From: Spongiivirga citrea
GTDB taxonomy: Bacteria; Bacteroidota; Bacteroidia; Flavobacteriales; Flavobacteriaceae
Assembly (NCBI RefSeq): GCF_010671565.1
Contig: NZ_JAABOQ010000007.1
Location: forward strand, 124,001-188,000
Direction of reading: 5' to 3'
Length of the DNA: 64,000 nt
In this document: one piece after another, positions 42,952 to 53,387 of the stretch
Layout: each line of letters opens with the position of its first letter
Position numbering within the stretch: position 1 is the first letter of the stretch
The notes under the pieces: generated by a model
The model's database searches: none
Told to the model about the DNA's origin: nothing
What the model saw: the letters and a program-made list of their open reading frames with translations, nothing else
Made by a program: the position numbers and the translations under genes

Positions 42952-44298
42952 ATGAATACCGGAAAATACCTCCTAGTATTCCTTACCATTATCCTATTCC
43001 TAAGTTGTAAAAATGATGATTATACCGAAGTTCCGCAATCTGATCTTGATCAGCTGCTAACCGAAGTATTGTTGAAAGAGTCAAGTACCAACAGCCTTGA
43101 TTATTTTAAGATACCATCATCTGATGATCTTGCTAATATTCCACAAGACCCTAAGAACCCTCTTACCCAAGAAAAAGTGCTTTTAGGTAAGCTACTTTAT
43201 CATGAGACCGGATTAGGCGTAAATCCTAAAAATGAAACAGGAAGAAATACTTATTCATGCGCCAGTTGTCATCATGCACAGGCTGATTTTCAATCTGGAA
43301 TGAAACAAGGTATAGGCGAAGGCGGTATTGGCTTTGGACTTGCTGGTGAAACAAGAGCAAAACACAGCGAATATATTGTAGCGGATCTTGATATTCAAGA
43401 TATACGCACTCCAACAGTTTTAAACGGTGCTTTTCAAAAAGTAATGCTTTGGAATGGACAATTTGGGGCAACTGATGTTAATATAGGAACAGAAGCCCAA
43501 TGGACTGCCGGCACCCCTAAAGAAACTAATAATTTAGGATTTGAAGGATTAGAAACTCAAGCGATTGCTGGACTTGGCGTGCATCGATTAGATGTTACTG
43601 AAACACTTGCAAGCTCGCTGGGATACACAGCTTATTTTGATGCCGCATTTTCTAATGTTCCTGCGACAGAACGATACACGAAAGTAACCGCAGGTTTGGC
43701 AATCGCAGCTTATGAACGAACTGTTTTGGCTAACCAAGCTCCCTTTCAGAAATGGTTAAATGGTGATAAAAATGCACTCACTAATGATCAAAAGGAAGGA
43801 GCACTTTTATTTTTTGAAAAAGGTCAATGCACAACTTGTCATACCGGCCCAGCCCTAAATAGCATGAACTTTAATAGCATCGGTCTTGCCGATCTTGAGG
43901 GAGACGATTTTTTCGGAACAGTTAATGACGCCACAAAAAAAGGAAGAGGCGGGTTTACAGGAAACCCCTTAGACGATTTTAAATTTAAAGTACCACAACT
44001 CTACAATTTAAAAAACATACGTTTTCTGGGTCATGGCGGATCAATTTCGTCTGTAAAAGAAATTATTGAATATAAAAACAATGCAGTTGCAGAAAACCAG
44101 AATGTACCTGCTAACAAGTTAGATCCTAATTTCATTGCTCTAGGGCTTACAGAAATGGAAATAGATCAATTAACAGATTTCATTGAAAACGGTTTATACG
44201 ATGCTACTATAAATCGATATACCCCCGATTCAGTAATGTCGGGGAATTGTATTCCAAATAACGATACCGTCTCTAAAGAGGATATGGGTTGTGATTAA
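42952..44298 (+). CDS. Di-haem cytochrome c peroxidase lipoprotein
   Basis: The 448-residue periplasmic protein of the MauG/CcpA group has a type II signal with lipobox LSC (residue about 19). Two c-haem sites are present: CASCH (about 104-108) and CTTCH (about 293-297). It would reduce hydrogen peroxide with electrons from small cytochromes. The C-terminus carries an additional pair of cysteines (SGNCIPN; DMGCD). The stop codon lies in the loop of a perfect 8-bp hairpin (44286-44306), a possible terminator. Confidence 0.9.
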   Translation: MNTGKYLLVFLTIILFLSCKNDDYTEVPQSDLDQLLTEVLLKESSTNSLDYFKIPSSDDLANIPQDPKNPLTQEKVLLGKLLYHETGLGVNPKNETGRNTYSCASCHHAQADFQSGMKQGIGEGGIGFGLAGETRAKHSEYIVADLDIQDIRTPTVLNGAFQKVMLWNGQFGATDVNIGTEAQWTAGTPKETNNLGFEGLETQAIAGLGVHRLDVTETLASSLGYTAYFDAAFSNVPATERYTKVTAGLAIAAYERTVLANQAPFQKWLNGDKNALTNDQKEGALLFFEKGQCTTCHTGPALNSMNFNSIGLADLEGDDFFGTVNDATKKGRGGFTGNPLDDFKFKVPQLYNLKNIRFLGHGGSISSVKEIIEYKNNAVAENQNVPANKLDPNFIALGLTEMEIDQLTDFIENGLYDATINRYTPDSVMSGNCIPNNDTVSKEDMGCD

Positions 44299-44306
44299 CA
44301 CAACCC
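44286..44306 (+). terminator. Hairpin over the stop codon of the peroxidase gene
   Basis: GGGTTGTG (44286-44293) pairs perfectly with CACAACCC (44299-44306), and the TAA stop is in the 5-base loop. The following sequence is A/T-rich but lacks a long T-run, so termination strength is uncertain. Confidence 0.5.
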
Positions 44307-44474
44307 TTAAACTTTTAATCCAATTAGTAAAAAACAAAGCCATCCCAACGCTATTCTTACGTTTAGCTAAATAAGTTGTTCTTCAACGAAAATGGGTGAA
44401 AATCCATTTTGGCGTGGCAACCAAACCTTGTATATTAGCCGTAGCTTAATAAACTACTACTAAACTTTATTTGT

Positions 44475-45089
44475 ATGCATATTGCCGTCGCAGGAAACAT
44501 TGGTGCCGGAAAAACAACCTTGACCAAGTTACTAGCCAAACACTATAAATGGGAAGCACAGTTAGAAGATGTTGTTGATAATCCTTACCTGGACGATTTT
44601 TACAATCAAATGGAACGCTGGTCATTTAATCTTCAGGTATATTTCTTAAACAGCCGCTTTAGACAGGTCTTGCAAATTCGAGAAAGTGGTAAAAAGATTA
44701 TTCAAGACCGCACCATTTATGAAGATGCTCATATTTTCGCACCTAACTTGCACGCAATGGGTCTTATGACCAATCGAGACTTCGAAAATTATTCTTCGCT
44801 GTTTCAGCTAATGGAGTCTTTGGTAAAAGGACCAGATCTATTGATTTATCTGCGCAGTAGTATTCCTAATTTAGTCTCGCAAATTCACAAACGAGGCCGC
44901 GAATACGAAAACTCTATTAGTATTGACTATTTAAGTCGATTAAACGAACGTTATGAAGCCTGGATTCATCAGTATAACACAGGAAAGTTATTGGTGATTG
45001 ACGTTGACAATTTAAACTTTGTAGACAACCCTGAAGATCTAGGTTCTGTGATCAATAAAATTGACGCTGAGATTCACGGGTTATTTTAA
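44475..45089 (+). CDS. Deoxynucleoside kinase
   Basis: The 204-residue kinase of the dGK/dCK/TK2-like family phosphorylates deoxynucleosides for salvage. The P-loop is GNIGAGKTTL (about 7-16), the catalytic DRTIYEDAHIFA replaces the ERS motif, and the LID arginines are in IHKRGREYE. The preceding 176-base gap contains a TATATTAG -7-like box (about 44431-44438). It is convergent with the next gene, only 5 bases apart. Confidence 0.88.
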   Translation: MHIAVAGNIGAGKTTLTKLLAKHYKWEAQLEDVVDNPYLDDFYNQMERWSFNLQVYFLNSRFRQVLQIRESGKKIIQDRTIYEDAHIFAPNLHAMGLMTNRDFENYSSLFQLMESLVKGPDLLIYLRSSIPNLVSQIHKRGREYENSISIDYLSRLNERYEAWIHQYNTGKLLVIDVDNLNFVDNPEDLGSVINKIDAEIHGLF

Positions 45090-45094
45090 TTTTT

Positions 45095-46105
45095 TTAAAG
45101 TGATTTGATAAACCCATGCTCTCGAGCATGATCCATTGCCTGTTGACTGTTATCGACAATTAAAACCGGTACATCTTTATAATTATCAATTAAATTTTTA
45201 ATGCGTAGCATTTTCTTTCTATGCGTAACGCTTCGTACGTAAATGGCTTTAACCCTATTAGGGTATTGCTTGGCAAGCTCCATATAAATATCAAGATCAT
45301 GTTCGCCACCATCCCCAATTAATATAAAAGGTAGATCGACATAGGTTTCTAATAAATTAGTGATCTCATGCTTTTTTCTAGGTCCTGTTCTTCGCTTTTT
45401 TCGACTTGTGAAATACTCAAAACTACGAAGTAATATTGGTCCTTTAGGAAAGTTATTTTGTCTTAAAAAGAGTTCTAAATACAGATACAAATTCCAAGGA
45501 CTATGACTCACATAGAATATTGGATTTGCATTCGTTCCTGAAACTCCTCGGTGCAATAAGTGATAAAATTCTGCCGCACCTTCAAGCGATTTTCTTTTTT
45601 TAGCCGACTTAAAAAAGGTATTATAAATAAGCTTCCATTTCAATCTAGAAACAACTCCTGTATGCAAAATAGTATCATCTATATCACTTGCAACACCAAA
45701 TTCTACTTTTCGCGAAGGAATTAAAACCTCCGCTGGAAAAAGATTCCCTTTTTGAATGGTGCGTTTCATTTTCATTTCGCCATAAGAAACCTCAGCCAAC
45801 ACCCAACCTTCTTCGTTGGCAAGTTCTAGTAAGTTTTTATGTGTGAATTCGGCAATAAAATAACCATGGTCATCAGTCTTAGTACTAATAATTGTTCCGT
45901 CTGATAGTTTTATATTGACATCGACATTTTTGATCTCATCCGATTCTATGCGTTTCCAAGAGTTGATTAGTAATCGCAATAAACCTTGCTGCTGCAGGTC
46001 GATATTTTCATCTTCCAAAGCCCTTCCTCTTAAGTAAAAATGCGTACGAGTACCATAGCTTTGAAAAGCTATAATTTGTAATGGATCTTTTTTAAGAAGG
46101 CTCAT
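45095..46105 (-). CDS. App1-type phosphatase (DUF2183)
   Basis: The 336-residue protein has a HAD-type catalytic motif DIDDTILHTG (about 138-147) as in the phosphatidate phosphatase App1 catalytic domain. Further motifs are FYVSHSPWNLY and LIGDGGEHDLDIY. The N-terminal about 120 residues form a beta-rich domain that is probably Ig-like. The likely activity is dephosphorylation of phosphatidate or a related phospholipid. The bacterial substrate is not established. There is no signal peptide, so it is cytoplasmic or membrane-associated. A perfect -7 box is upstream at 46128-46135. Confidence 0.8.
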   Translation of the reverse strand: MSLLKKDPLQIIAFQSYGTRTHFYLRGRALEDENIDLQQQGLLRLLINSWKRIESDEIKNVDVNIKLSDGTIISTKTDDHGYFIAEFTHKNLLELANEEGWVLAEVSYGEMKMKRTIQKGNLFPAEVLIPSRKVEFGVASDIDDTILHTGVVSRLKWKLIYNTFFKSAKKRKSLEGAAEFYHLLHRGVSGTNANPIFYVSHSPWNLYLYLELFLRQNNFPKGPILLRSFEYFTSRKKRRTGPRKKHEITNLLETYVDLPFILIGDGGEHDLDIYMELAKQYPNRVKAIYVRSVTHRKKMLRIKNLIDNYKDVPVLIVDNSQQAMDHAREHGFIKSL

Positions 46106-46127
46106 TAAACGAAGTTCGAATAAAACA

Positions 46128-46135
46128 CAAATATA
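46128..46135 (-). promoter_or_regulatory. -7 promoter element (TATATTTG) of the App1-type gene
   Basis: This perfect TAnnTTTG on the minus strand ends 22 bases before the ATG at 46105. The surrounding 46106-46250 gap holds nothing else recognisable. Confidence 0.55.
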
Positions 46136-46253
46136 TTAAAGCTGATGAGTTATTCTACTTTGATGTATAGAGACTGTATTATTTAGAACTTGAAAATACA
46201 TCTTACAATTCGAATCATATTTGATATAACCGTTACTAATCTAGAATTTCACA

Positions 46254-46289
46254 ACAAAAAAACCCGCTACTCAAATGAATAGCGGGTTT
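46254..46289 (-). terminator. Intrinsic terminator of the membrane pyrophosphatase gene
   Basis: On the minus strand AAACCCGCTA pairs with TAGCGGGTTT (46289-46280 with 46269-46260), 10 bp. It is followed by a run of T (46262-46256). It lies 24 bases after the stop codon. Confidence 0.85.
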
Positions 46290-46312
46290 CTCAATATAAA
46301 CTAAAAGAATTT

Positions 46313-48727
46313 TTACTTTTTCTCTTTTGTAATATCTAGTTTTTCAATCTTTACGTTTACATCTTCTTCAAGTCCTTCTAAAGATGCTTTTACTTCCGCT
46401 GCAGTTCCTTTAAACTCCTGAACTGATTCAGTAACCACTCCGTTTTCATCGGTTTTGCTTATCGTTACTGTTGCTTGGGCAAAGTCTTGATTTTCCGCAT
46501 TCATCTCCACCTTTACTTCTTTTCTAATCTCATTACTCGCAGTTACAGTTTCAGCTTCATGACCACCTAAAATTGGTGCTACAACTAAACCAATCAAACA
46601 AGTAAGTTTAATTAGAATATTCATTGAAGGTCCTGATGTATCTTTAAAAGGATCACCTACTGTATCACCAGTAACGGCTGCTTTATGAGCGTCACTACCT
46701 TTGTAAGTCATTTCTCCGTTAATTTCAACACCGGCTTCAAAACTCTTTTTAGCGTTATCCCACGCACCACCTGCGTTGTTCTGGAAAATTGCCCAAAGAA
46801 CACCACTTACAGTCACACCTGCCATATAACCCCCAAGCATTTCAGCAATTGCTGTTGGCTCCATCCCAAATAACATAGGAACAAATGCAATTATCAAAGG
46901 AAAGCCAATTGTTAAAACACCAGGAAGTAACATTTGTTTTAAAGATGCTTGCGTAGAAATTGCCACACATTTATCGTATTCTGGTTTCCCTGTACCTTCC
47001 ATAATTCCAGGAATATCTCTAAACTGGCGACGTACTTCTTGAACCATTTCCATCGCTGCTTTCCCTACTGCATTCATAGCAAGTGCAGAGAATACAACAG
47101 GAACCATACCACCAACAAATAACATTGCTAGTACTGGTGCTTTAAAAATATTAATTCCGTCAATTCCTGTGAAAGTCACATAGGCAGCAAATAATGCTAA
47201 TGATGTCAAGGCGGCTGAAGCGATAGCAAATCCTTTTCCAGTTGCTGCTGTTGTATTACCAACTGAATCTAAAATATCAGTACGCTCTCTTACGATTGGT
47301 TCTTGCTCACTCATTTCAGCAATACCACCTGCATTATCTGATATCGGACCAAAAGCGTCAATTGCCAATTGCATAGCTGTTGTTGCCATCATTGCAGAAG
47401 CAGCTAATGCCACCCCATAAAATCCTGCAAATACATAAGACGCCCAGATTGCACCAGCAAATAACAATACCGATGGAAAAGTAGAAATCATACCGGTAGC
47501 CAGACCAGCAATGATGTTTGTACCTGCACCTGTGCTCGATTGTTGTACAATTTTTAAGATTGGTTTTTTACCTAATCCTGTATAATATTCAGTTACTGAA
47601 GAAATAACAGCACCTACAATTAAACCTACTAAGGTTGCGTAGAAAACTCTCATTGAAGAAATCTCCACTAGACCTTCACCGAAAAATTCCATTTTCATGG
47701 TTTCAGGAAGCATCCACTTACATAGTGCGAAACATGCTGCAAGCACTAGAACAATTGAAGTCCAGTTACCAAAGTTTAGAGCGCCCATTACCTGAGCTTC
47801 TTTTGCATCGTTATTTTTTATCTTCACCAACATGGTACCAATAATAGAAATGATAATACCAGCACCTGCAATTGCCATTGGTAATAAAATTGGGCCAATA
47901 CCACCAAATGCATCATCGATTGCACCTCCCATATCTTTAATTACATAATTTCCGAGTACCATTGCCGCCAATACAGTTGCAACATATGAACCGAAAAGAT
48001 CAGCTCCCATACCTGCAACATCACCAACGTTGTCACCTACATTATCAGCAATTGTAGCTGGATTACGAGGATCATCTTCAGGAATACCTGCTTCTACCTT
48101 TCCAACTAGATCAGCACCAACATCGGCAGCTTTTGTATAGATACCACCACCAACACGCGCGAACAATGCGATTGATTCAGCTCCCAAGGAGAAACCAGCT
48201 AATGTTTCAAGAACGATGGTCATATCCATTGTACTTGTCCATTCGCTACCCATAAAGAACCAAAAGAAAAATATGAAAAATGCCGTTAAACCTAATACTG
48301 CTAAACCTGCAACACCTAAGCCCATTACGGTACCACCACCAAAAGAAATTTTAAGTGCATTTGGTAAACTTGTACGTGCGGCTTGGGTCGTTCGAACATT
48401 TGTTTTTGTTGCGATCTTCATCCCAATGTTACCTGCAAAAGCTGAAAATATTGCTCCGAAAATGAAAGCAATAACAATAAGCCAATGCGTTGTTGGCACA
48501 ATAAAAGAAACTGCAGTAAGCGCTAAACTTACGATAATAACGAATACTGTTAGTAGTTTATATTCAGCATTTAAGAATGCTAATGCACCCTCGTAAATAT
48601 GGTAAGATATCTCTTTCATTTTGCCGTCTCCAGCATCCTGCTTCATCACCCATTTTTGCTTAATAAACATGTAAATTAAGCCTAATACTGCCAACACAAT
48701 TGGCATCCAAATCATATATGATTCCAT
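46313..48727 (-). CDS. hppA: Membrane-bound proton/sodium-translocating pyrophosphatase
   Basis: The 804-residue integral membrane enzyme has about 15-16 transmembrane helices. It couples pyrophosphate hydrolysis to ion pumping. The substrate site [28 protein letters not shown] (about 216-245) and GGIAEMSEQ are present. [12 protein letters not shown] has Ala at the position associated with K+-dependent enzymes (Lys in K+-independent ones). After the last helix ([10 protein letters not shown]) an unusual charged tail of about 80 residues ([13 protein letters not shown] ... [10 protein letters not shown]) is attached. Whether it moves H+ or Na+ cannot be read with certainty. Confidence 0.92.
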   Translation of the reverse strand: MESYMIWMPIVLAVLGLIYMFIKQKWVMKQDAGDGKMKEISYHIYEGALAFLNAEYKLLTVFVIIVSLALTAVSFIVPTTHWLIVIAFIFGAIFSAFAGNIGMKIATKTNVRTTQAARTSLPNALKISFGGGTVMGLGVAGLAVLGLTAFFIFFFWFFMGSEWTSTMDMTIVLETLAGFSLGAESIALFARVGGGIYTKAADVGADLVGKVEAGIPEDDPRNPATIADNVGDNVGDVAGMGADLFGSYVATVLAAMVLGNYVIKDMGGAIDDAFGGIGPILLPMAIAGAGIIISIIGTMLVKIKNNDAKEAQVMGALNFGNWTSIVLVLAACFALCKWMLPETMKMEFFGEGLVEISSMRVFYATLVGLIVGAVISSVTEYYTGLGKKPILKIVQQSSTGAGTNIIAGLATGMISTFPSVLLFAGAIWASYVFAGFYGVALAASAMMATTAMQLAIDAFGPISDNAGGIAEMSEQEPIVRERTDILDSVGNTTAATGKGFAIASAALTSLALFAAYVTFTGIDGINIFKAPVLAMLFVGGMVPVVFSALAMNAVGKAAMEMVQEVRRQFRDIPGIMEGTGKPEYDKCVAISTQASLKQMLLPGVLTIGFPLIIAFVPMLFGMEPTAIAEMLGGYMAGVTVSGVLWAIFQNNAGGAWDNAKKSFEAGVEINGEMTYKGSDAHKAAVTGDTVGDPFKDTSGPSMNILIKLTCLIGLVVAPILGGHEAETVTASNEIRKEVKVEMNAENQDFAQATVTISKTDENGVVTESVQEFKGTAAEVKASLEGLEEDVNVKIEKLDITKEKK

Positions 48728-48853
48728 AAAATAATTAGTTAGATTTTTTTAATAGTGGGCGTAAATGTAGTAAAATCGATATGAATATAAAAAGTATGAT
48801 TTAAGAGGTGTCATTTTATTAATCTTTCAATCAAAACCGCTTAAATTATTAAA

Positions 48854-48894
48854 TCAAAAAAGGTCACTAGAAACAACTATATCTCTAGTAACCT
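48854..48894 (-). terminator. Intrinsic terminator of the soluble pyrophosphatase gene
   Basis: On the minus strand GGTTACTAG (48893-48885) pairs with CTAGTGACC (48870-48862), including a G-U pair, followed by TTTTTT. It separates ppa from hppA. A TACATTTA -7-like box for hppA follows at 48769-48762. Confidence 0.8.
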
Positions 48895-48916
48895 TATTAT
48901 TTAAAAAGCTGCTTGC

Positions 48917-49444
48917 TTATATTGTAAAACTACGCTTTGCTTTGTGCTCGCTATTTTCATAACGATCTTTACATTTCAAATAAATCTCATAAGCCTCGTC
49001 AACATCTCCCCAAGCACCAACATCTACCTTCTTTTTCTCTAAATCTTTATATACTTGAAAAAAATGTGTGATCTCCCTTTTTAAATGGGGATTCATATCA
49101 TCTAATTTATTTAGTTGATTCCAAATAGGATCGGAAACCGGAACGCAAACTACTTTTTCATCAGGACCTTTTTCATCTGCCATATGGAATACTCCAATAG
49201 CTTTTACTTCCATAACACACATCGGGAAAGTAGGCTGAGAACCCAACACCAATACATCTAAAGGATCACCGTCTAGAGCCAACGTTTCAGGAATAAAACC
49301 GTAATCCGCTGGATACATCATTGATGAAAATAACATACGGTCGAATCTTACTTTATTCAATACGAAATCATATTCGTATTTATTTCTACTTCCTTTAGGA
49401 ATCTCAATTAGCACATCAAAGGTCTTTCTCTCTTTTTTTGCCAT
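48917..49444 (-). CDS. ppa: Soluble inorganic pyrophosphatase (family I)
   Basis: The 175-residue family I pyrophosphatase hydrolyses PPi to phosphate. The metal-site signature DGDPLDVLVLG and the motifs IEIPKGSRNKYEYD, YPADYGFIPETLALDGD and KRSFTI are clear. It lies 189 bases upstream of the membrane pyrophosphatase, but the two have separate promoters and terminators. The cell thus has both a heat-dissipating and an energy-conserving route for PPi at one locus. Confidence 0.94.
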   Translation of the reverse strand: MAKKERKTFDVLIEIPKGSRNKYEYDFVLNKVRFDRMLFSSMMYPADYGFIPETLALDGDPLDVLVLGSQPTFPMCVMEVKAIGVFHMADEKGPDEKVVCVPVSDPIWNQLNKLDDMNPHLKREITHFFQVYKDLEKKKVDVGAWGDVDEAYEIYLKCKDRYENSEHKAKRSFTI

Positions 49445-49516
49445 GTTATGTCTATCTTATATTATGCGCGTCCTTACTTAATTATCAACGCTTTAATTGT
49501 TTTATTAAAAGGGGTG

Positions 49517-49524
49517 CAAAAGTA
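49517..49524 (-). promoter_or_regulatory. -7 promoter element (TACTTTTG) of ppa
   Basis: This perfect TAnnTTTG on the minus strand lies 72 bases upstream of the ATG, predicting a leader of about 65-70 bases without recognised structure. Confidence 0.55.
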
Positions 49525-49577
49525 CATATTTGTAGTCCTTGACGCAATAAAAAGAGTGTTTAGTTTTAGATAAAAAA

Positions 49578-52100
49578 CTAGAAATAAAATCCGATACCAC
49601 CTGTGACACTTACTCTTCTAGCATCAATATTGTCAAAGTAGTTTCCACGGAAGTTGACATCGATACGCAGCAACTTAAAAATATTCCCTACGCCTACTGA
49701 ATACTCCCAATAGATCTTATCATTGGGCGCTATTGAATTTGGGTTTAATCCCAAAGTGCTAAAAGCTGGTTGATTCAATGCAATGTTAGCATCTGATATA
49801 GATCCCCACGCGCCACGAATACCAACAATTTCTCGAAGATTTAGCTTTCTTAAAAATGGGATTCGAGAAAACAGTCGTCCATTAAAATTATGCTCTAGAT
49901 GGACTGTCGTATATGTATCTGTTATAAACTCGTAAAAATTAAGCGTAGGAAAGGTATTGAATACCGAAAAATAGGATTGATTCCCAGGAATTACCGATAA
50001 TAGCCCTAAAGGCACATCTCCAAAAGTCTTACCTGCCTCCAGCGTAAACCAACTTCGACCAAAACCACCAACTAACAATGGCTGTCGGTAAAATAATTGC
50101 AAACGCTCATAATCAAAATCGCTATCTAACAAAGAACGATCTCCTTTAGCATAATTGATAAAAACTGTCGGATAATCATCATCAGAAATTCTGCGCTCGA
50201 CACCGTAACCAATATTCACCCTACCAGGTGTGTATGTCAAAGAAGCTGTAAGCTCTCCTTGATTGATTTCCGATGAAATCCCTGAAGGTTCACTTGAATC
50301 AATATAATCTAAACTAAATGTACTTGGCGATGCTGATTTTAATTTACGAAATGAGCCACCAAATTGTACTTGGAAGTTTTTCCAAGGTTCAAAGTCGATT
50401 TGAGCCCTAGTTAAGTTGATGTTCGTAAGTCGGCTGTTGTCACCTGATGCAAACAATGAAGATGAGCCAAAACTTCGGCCTAAAACATCGGTAGTAGGTG
50501 TTAGATTTAATGCCGTTTGCTCAACATCTCGCCTTGTACCCACAGAAATAGTTAGTCTCGTTTTACGATCGAGTAGCCATTTACCCGAAAGTCCATATTT
50601 AAACTTATCATCTCTGAAACCGTAAGCACCAAAGCCCTCTATACGCCAAGGATCATTTGGACCGAAATATGTTCTACCACCACCGCGAACTCGAATACCT
50701 TCTACATCATTAAAACCAAATGTGGAAAATATGGGACCGTAATCAAAATTAAGCTTATCGAACTCAATATAGCCCGATGCTAAAACCGACCCGATATTAT
50801 ATAAGTTTTTGAACTTGCGAACAGTTTTTAAGGTATCTAGCATTTTATAAACCCCTCGCTCGTCCTTATTTAATTCCTCTAGCCGATTCGTTTCCCAAAA
50901 GGCATCATCTCGATTATAGACCGTCTCATTATAAGGATCGATCTGGGCTTCATAAAATTTACGTGGCTTTTTAACATCGAATTTGTACTTATTAAATAAG
51001 GTAGTACGCTTACCATAAACACCACGCGATTTTTCCTTCTTATTCAAAACGAAATCAGAAAGTATATAATCACGTTTTATGAGAAAAACAGAGTCATTCA
51101 AGACGTCAAATTCTTGTTCGATATACAGTTCCTTTACCCAATTAATATTAGCACTTTTACTGGCTTGCATATTAATCTCTTTAATGGCATAGGTAGTATC
51201 ATTCACCCAAAAATCGCCTTTAAAGGTCAGCTCATTTTTACGCCTTGGGTAGTATGTAATATTGTAGCACCATTTATTATCTACAAAAGCGCTGTCGGTT
51301 AATACATAATTATAGGTATCGATTCCCGTTCGGGAAATGGGACTTGTAAAACTTTTATCGAATATTTTAATGTAATTATCATATACATTGTATTCGTTAT
51401 ACAAATCCTTTATAAAACCAATAATTACTTGATTATTGCTGAAACCAGAATTTTTGTTTCCTATCAGATTTTCTTTCTCCTTATTAATTGTATTATCTCC
51501 ATATACTTCGCTGGCAGCCTCATTGATAAAAATTGGCAAATAGGTTTTTCCCGTAATTCTTGAGGTATCGACTTGCTGAAATACAAACTCCATACCCTTA
51601 AAGAGCTTACTTTTAATAACACTGCTATCGATTGTATTAAGATCGAATTCTACTTTTTCGTATTTGTTGTATTGATATTGATTGAACTGTCGAAGTCCAT
51701 TTTGCCGCTTTCGCTTCCAGATTTTTCGAAGGATATCGATCGCAGGATTATTCTTTTTAGATTGTTTTCCGCTATAAACAACTACCTCCTTTAACTGTTC
51801 TCCGCCAGCAGTAAGTGTAATTTTTAGATCGTAATTCACCTTCTTTGTAAGCGGTAATTCTTGAGTATCAAACCCGATAAAAGAAATGACTAAGGTGTTA
51901 TAAGTGTTATCTGACTCCAGGTAAAAACGGCCGTTTTCATTACTGGTAGTTCCTTCAGTCGAGCCTTTGAATAAGATATTAGCAAAGGGAACCGGCTCAT
52001 TAAACTCATCAAAAACGTACCCGCTAACTTTCGTTTGAGCCAAAAGTATGGCGCTACTGAAGAGCATTAGCAAGTAGGTTAGAAAATGTTTATGCCTCAT
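49578..52100 (-). CDS. DUF5686 / carboxypeptidase-like regulatory outer-membrane protein
   Basis: The 840-residue protein has a signal peptide (FLTYLLMLFSSAILLAQ), a CarboxypepD_reg-like domain (about 20-105, TKVSGYVFDEFNEPVPFANILF), a central DUF5686-type region, and a C-terminal beta-barrel ending in an aromatic strand (VSVTGGIGFYF). It resembles TonB-receptor relatives without a plug. The function is unknown, and the family is widespread in Bacteroidota outer membranes. A 7-of-8 -7 box (TATATTTA, 52140-52133) precedes it. It is downstream of the pdhB terminator. Confidence 0.8.
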   Translation of the reverse strand: MRHKHFLTYLLMLFSSAILLAQTKVSGYVFDEFNEPVPFANILFKGSTEGTTSNENGRFYLESDNTYNTLVISFIGFDTQELPLTKKVNYDLKITLTAGGEQLKEVVVYSGKQSKKNNPAIDILRKIWKRKRQNGLRQFNQYQYNKYEKVEFDLNTIDSSVIKSKLFKGMEFVFQQVDTSRITGKTYLPIFINEAASEVYGDNTINKEKENLIGNKNSGFSNNQVIIGFIKDLYNEYNVYDNYIKIFDKSFTSPISRTGIDTYNYVLTDSAFVDNKWCYNITYYPRRKNELTFKGDFWVNDTTYAIKEINMQASKSANINWVKELYIEQEFDVLNDSVFLIKRDYILSDFVLNKKEKSRGVYGKRTTLFNKYKFDVKKPRKFYEAQIDPYNETVYNRDDAFWETNRLEELNKDERGVYKMLDTLKTVRKFKNLYNIGSVLASGYIEFDKLNFDYGPIFSTFGFNDVEGIRVRGGGRTYFGPNDPWRIEGFGAYGFRDDKFKYGLSGKWLLDRKTRLTISVGTRRDVEQTALNLTPTTDVLGRSFGSSSLFASGDNSRLTNINLTRAQIDFEPWKNFQVQFGGSFRKLKSASPSTFSLDYIDSSEPSGISSEINQGELTASLTYTPGRVNIGYGVERRISDDDYPTVFINYAKGDRSLLDSDFDYERLQLFYRQPLLVGGFGRSWFTLEAGKTFGDVPLGLLSVIPGNQSYFSVFNTFPTLNFYEFITDTYTTVHLEHNFNGRLFSRIPFLRKLNLREIVGIRGAWGSISDANIALNQPAFSTLGLNPNSIAPNDKIYWEYSVGVGNIFKLLRIDVNFRGNYFDNIDARRVSVTGGIGFYF

Positions 52101-52176
52101 GTAATTGTTTTTGGTTTTCCGCTAAATATATCGCCTTAGTCGATTCGTTTAAGAAAACATACAATGCGGTTAAAGC

Positions 52177-52211
52177 AAAAAACTTCATCAACAACAATGC
52201 CAATGAAGTTT
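52177..52211 (-). terminator. Intrinsic terminator of pdhB
   Basis: On the minus strand AAACTTCAT (52211-52203) pairs with ATGAAGTTT (52188-52180), 9 bp, and is followed by further T residues. It lies 27 bases after the stop codon. Confidence 0.8.
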
Positions 52212-52238
52212 ATGACCGTGTTAACAGTCTGTACTATA

Positions 52239-53216
52239 CTATTTATACAATACCTTTTTTACCGCCTTAATCACATCATCTTTATTTGGCAACCACTCGG
52301 CCAATAAAGTCGGTGAATACGGAGCAGGGGTATCAGCTGTATTTATTTTTTCTACAGGAGCATCTAAATAATCAAATGCCTGCGATTGTACTTGATAGGT
52401 TATCTCGGTAGAAATATTACCAAATGGCCATGCTTCCTCGAGAATTACTAAACGATTTGTTTTTTTAACCGAATCAAGAATCGTTTTTTGATCTAACGGA
52501 CGTACAGTACGTAAATCGATAATCTCACAACTTATTCCTTCTTCTGTTAATTCATCTGCTGCTTTGTACGCTTCCTTAATAATCTTACCAAAAGAAACGA
52601 TGGTTACATCTTTACCTTCTCTCTTAATTTCGGCTACACCAATAGGTAGTACATATTCTTCTTCTGGCACCTCTCCCTTATCACCATACATTTGTTCCGA
52701 CTCCATAAAAATAACTGGGTCATCATCGCGAATGGCCGCTTTTAAAAGCCCTTTTGCATCGTAAGGATTAGAAGGAACTATTACTTTTAAACCTGGAGTA
52801 TTTGCAAACCAGTTTTCGAATGCCTGAGAGTGCGTAGCTGCTAACTGACCTGCAGAAGCAGTCGGCCCTCTAAATACAATAGGACAAGGAAATTGTCCAC
52901 CGGACATTTGACGAATCTTTGCAGCATTATTAATAATCTGATCGATACCAACCAGACAGAAGTTAAAAGTCATATACTCAACGATAGGACGACAACCAGT
53001 CATTGTAGACCCTACAGCCACTCCTGCGAAACCAAGCTCAGCAATCGGCGTATCGATAACGCGCTTCTCGCCAAATTCGTCAAGCATTCCTTTAGATGCC
53101 TTGTAAGCACCATTATATTCAGCAACCTCTTCACCCATTAGATAAATACGCTCATCCTTGCGCATTTCCTCACTCATTGCCTCAGCGATTGCTTCTCTAA
53201 ATTGTATTGTTCTCAT
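52239..53216 (-). CDS. pdhB: Pyruvate dehydrogenase E1 component, beta subunit
   Basis: The 325-residue E1 beta subunit has MRTIQFREAIAEAMSEEMRKDERIYLMGEEVAEYNGAYKAS (truncated here for description), VDTPI-like IDTPIAELGF and GVAVG, the transketolase central motif EYMTFNFC, and the C-terminal transketolase domain (IDLRTVRPLDQKTI). Together with an alpha subunit and the E2 and E3 components, which are not in the window, it converts pyruvate to acetyl-CoA. It is monocistronic here, with a perfect -7 box upstream (53263-53256) and a terminator. Confidence 0.93.
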   Translation of the reverse strand: MRTIQFREAIAEAMSEEMRKDERIYLMGEEVAEYNGAYKASKGMLDEFGEKRVIDTPIAELGFAGVAVGSTMTGCRPIVEYMTFNFCLVGIDQIINNAAKIRQMSGGQFPCPIVFRGPTASAGQLAATHSQAFENWFANTPGLKVIVPSNPYDAKGLLKAAIRDDDPVIFMESEQMYGDKGEVPEEEYVLPIGVAEIKREGKDVTIVSFGKIIKEAYKAADELTEEGISCEIIDLRTVRPLDQKTILDSVKKTNRLVILEEAWPFGNISTEITYQVQSQAFDYLDAPVEKINTADTPAPYSPTLLAEWLPNKDDVIKAVKKVLYK

Positions 53217-53255
53217 ACGTTGTTCTCAAAGATTAGTCGGTCAAAAAACGAAAAG

Positions 53256-53263
53256 CAAAAATA
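53256..53263 (-). promoter_or_regulatory. -7 promoter element (TATTTTTG) of pdhB
   Basis: This perfect TAnnTTTG on the minus strand lies 39 bases before the pdhB ATG. The remaining gap to etfB (53388) is A/T-rich without recognised structure. Confidence 0.55.
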
Positions 53264-53387
53264 ACAATTAATGCAACAAGAATTGAAATCAACTTATTTA
53301 AAAAAATATTATGCATGCATAGTAAATTGGCAAATAAATTCGTAATTTGCCACCTCAAAAATTGTCAATTTAATAATAAAGAGCATA

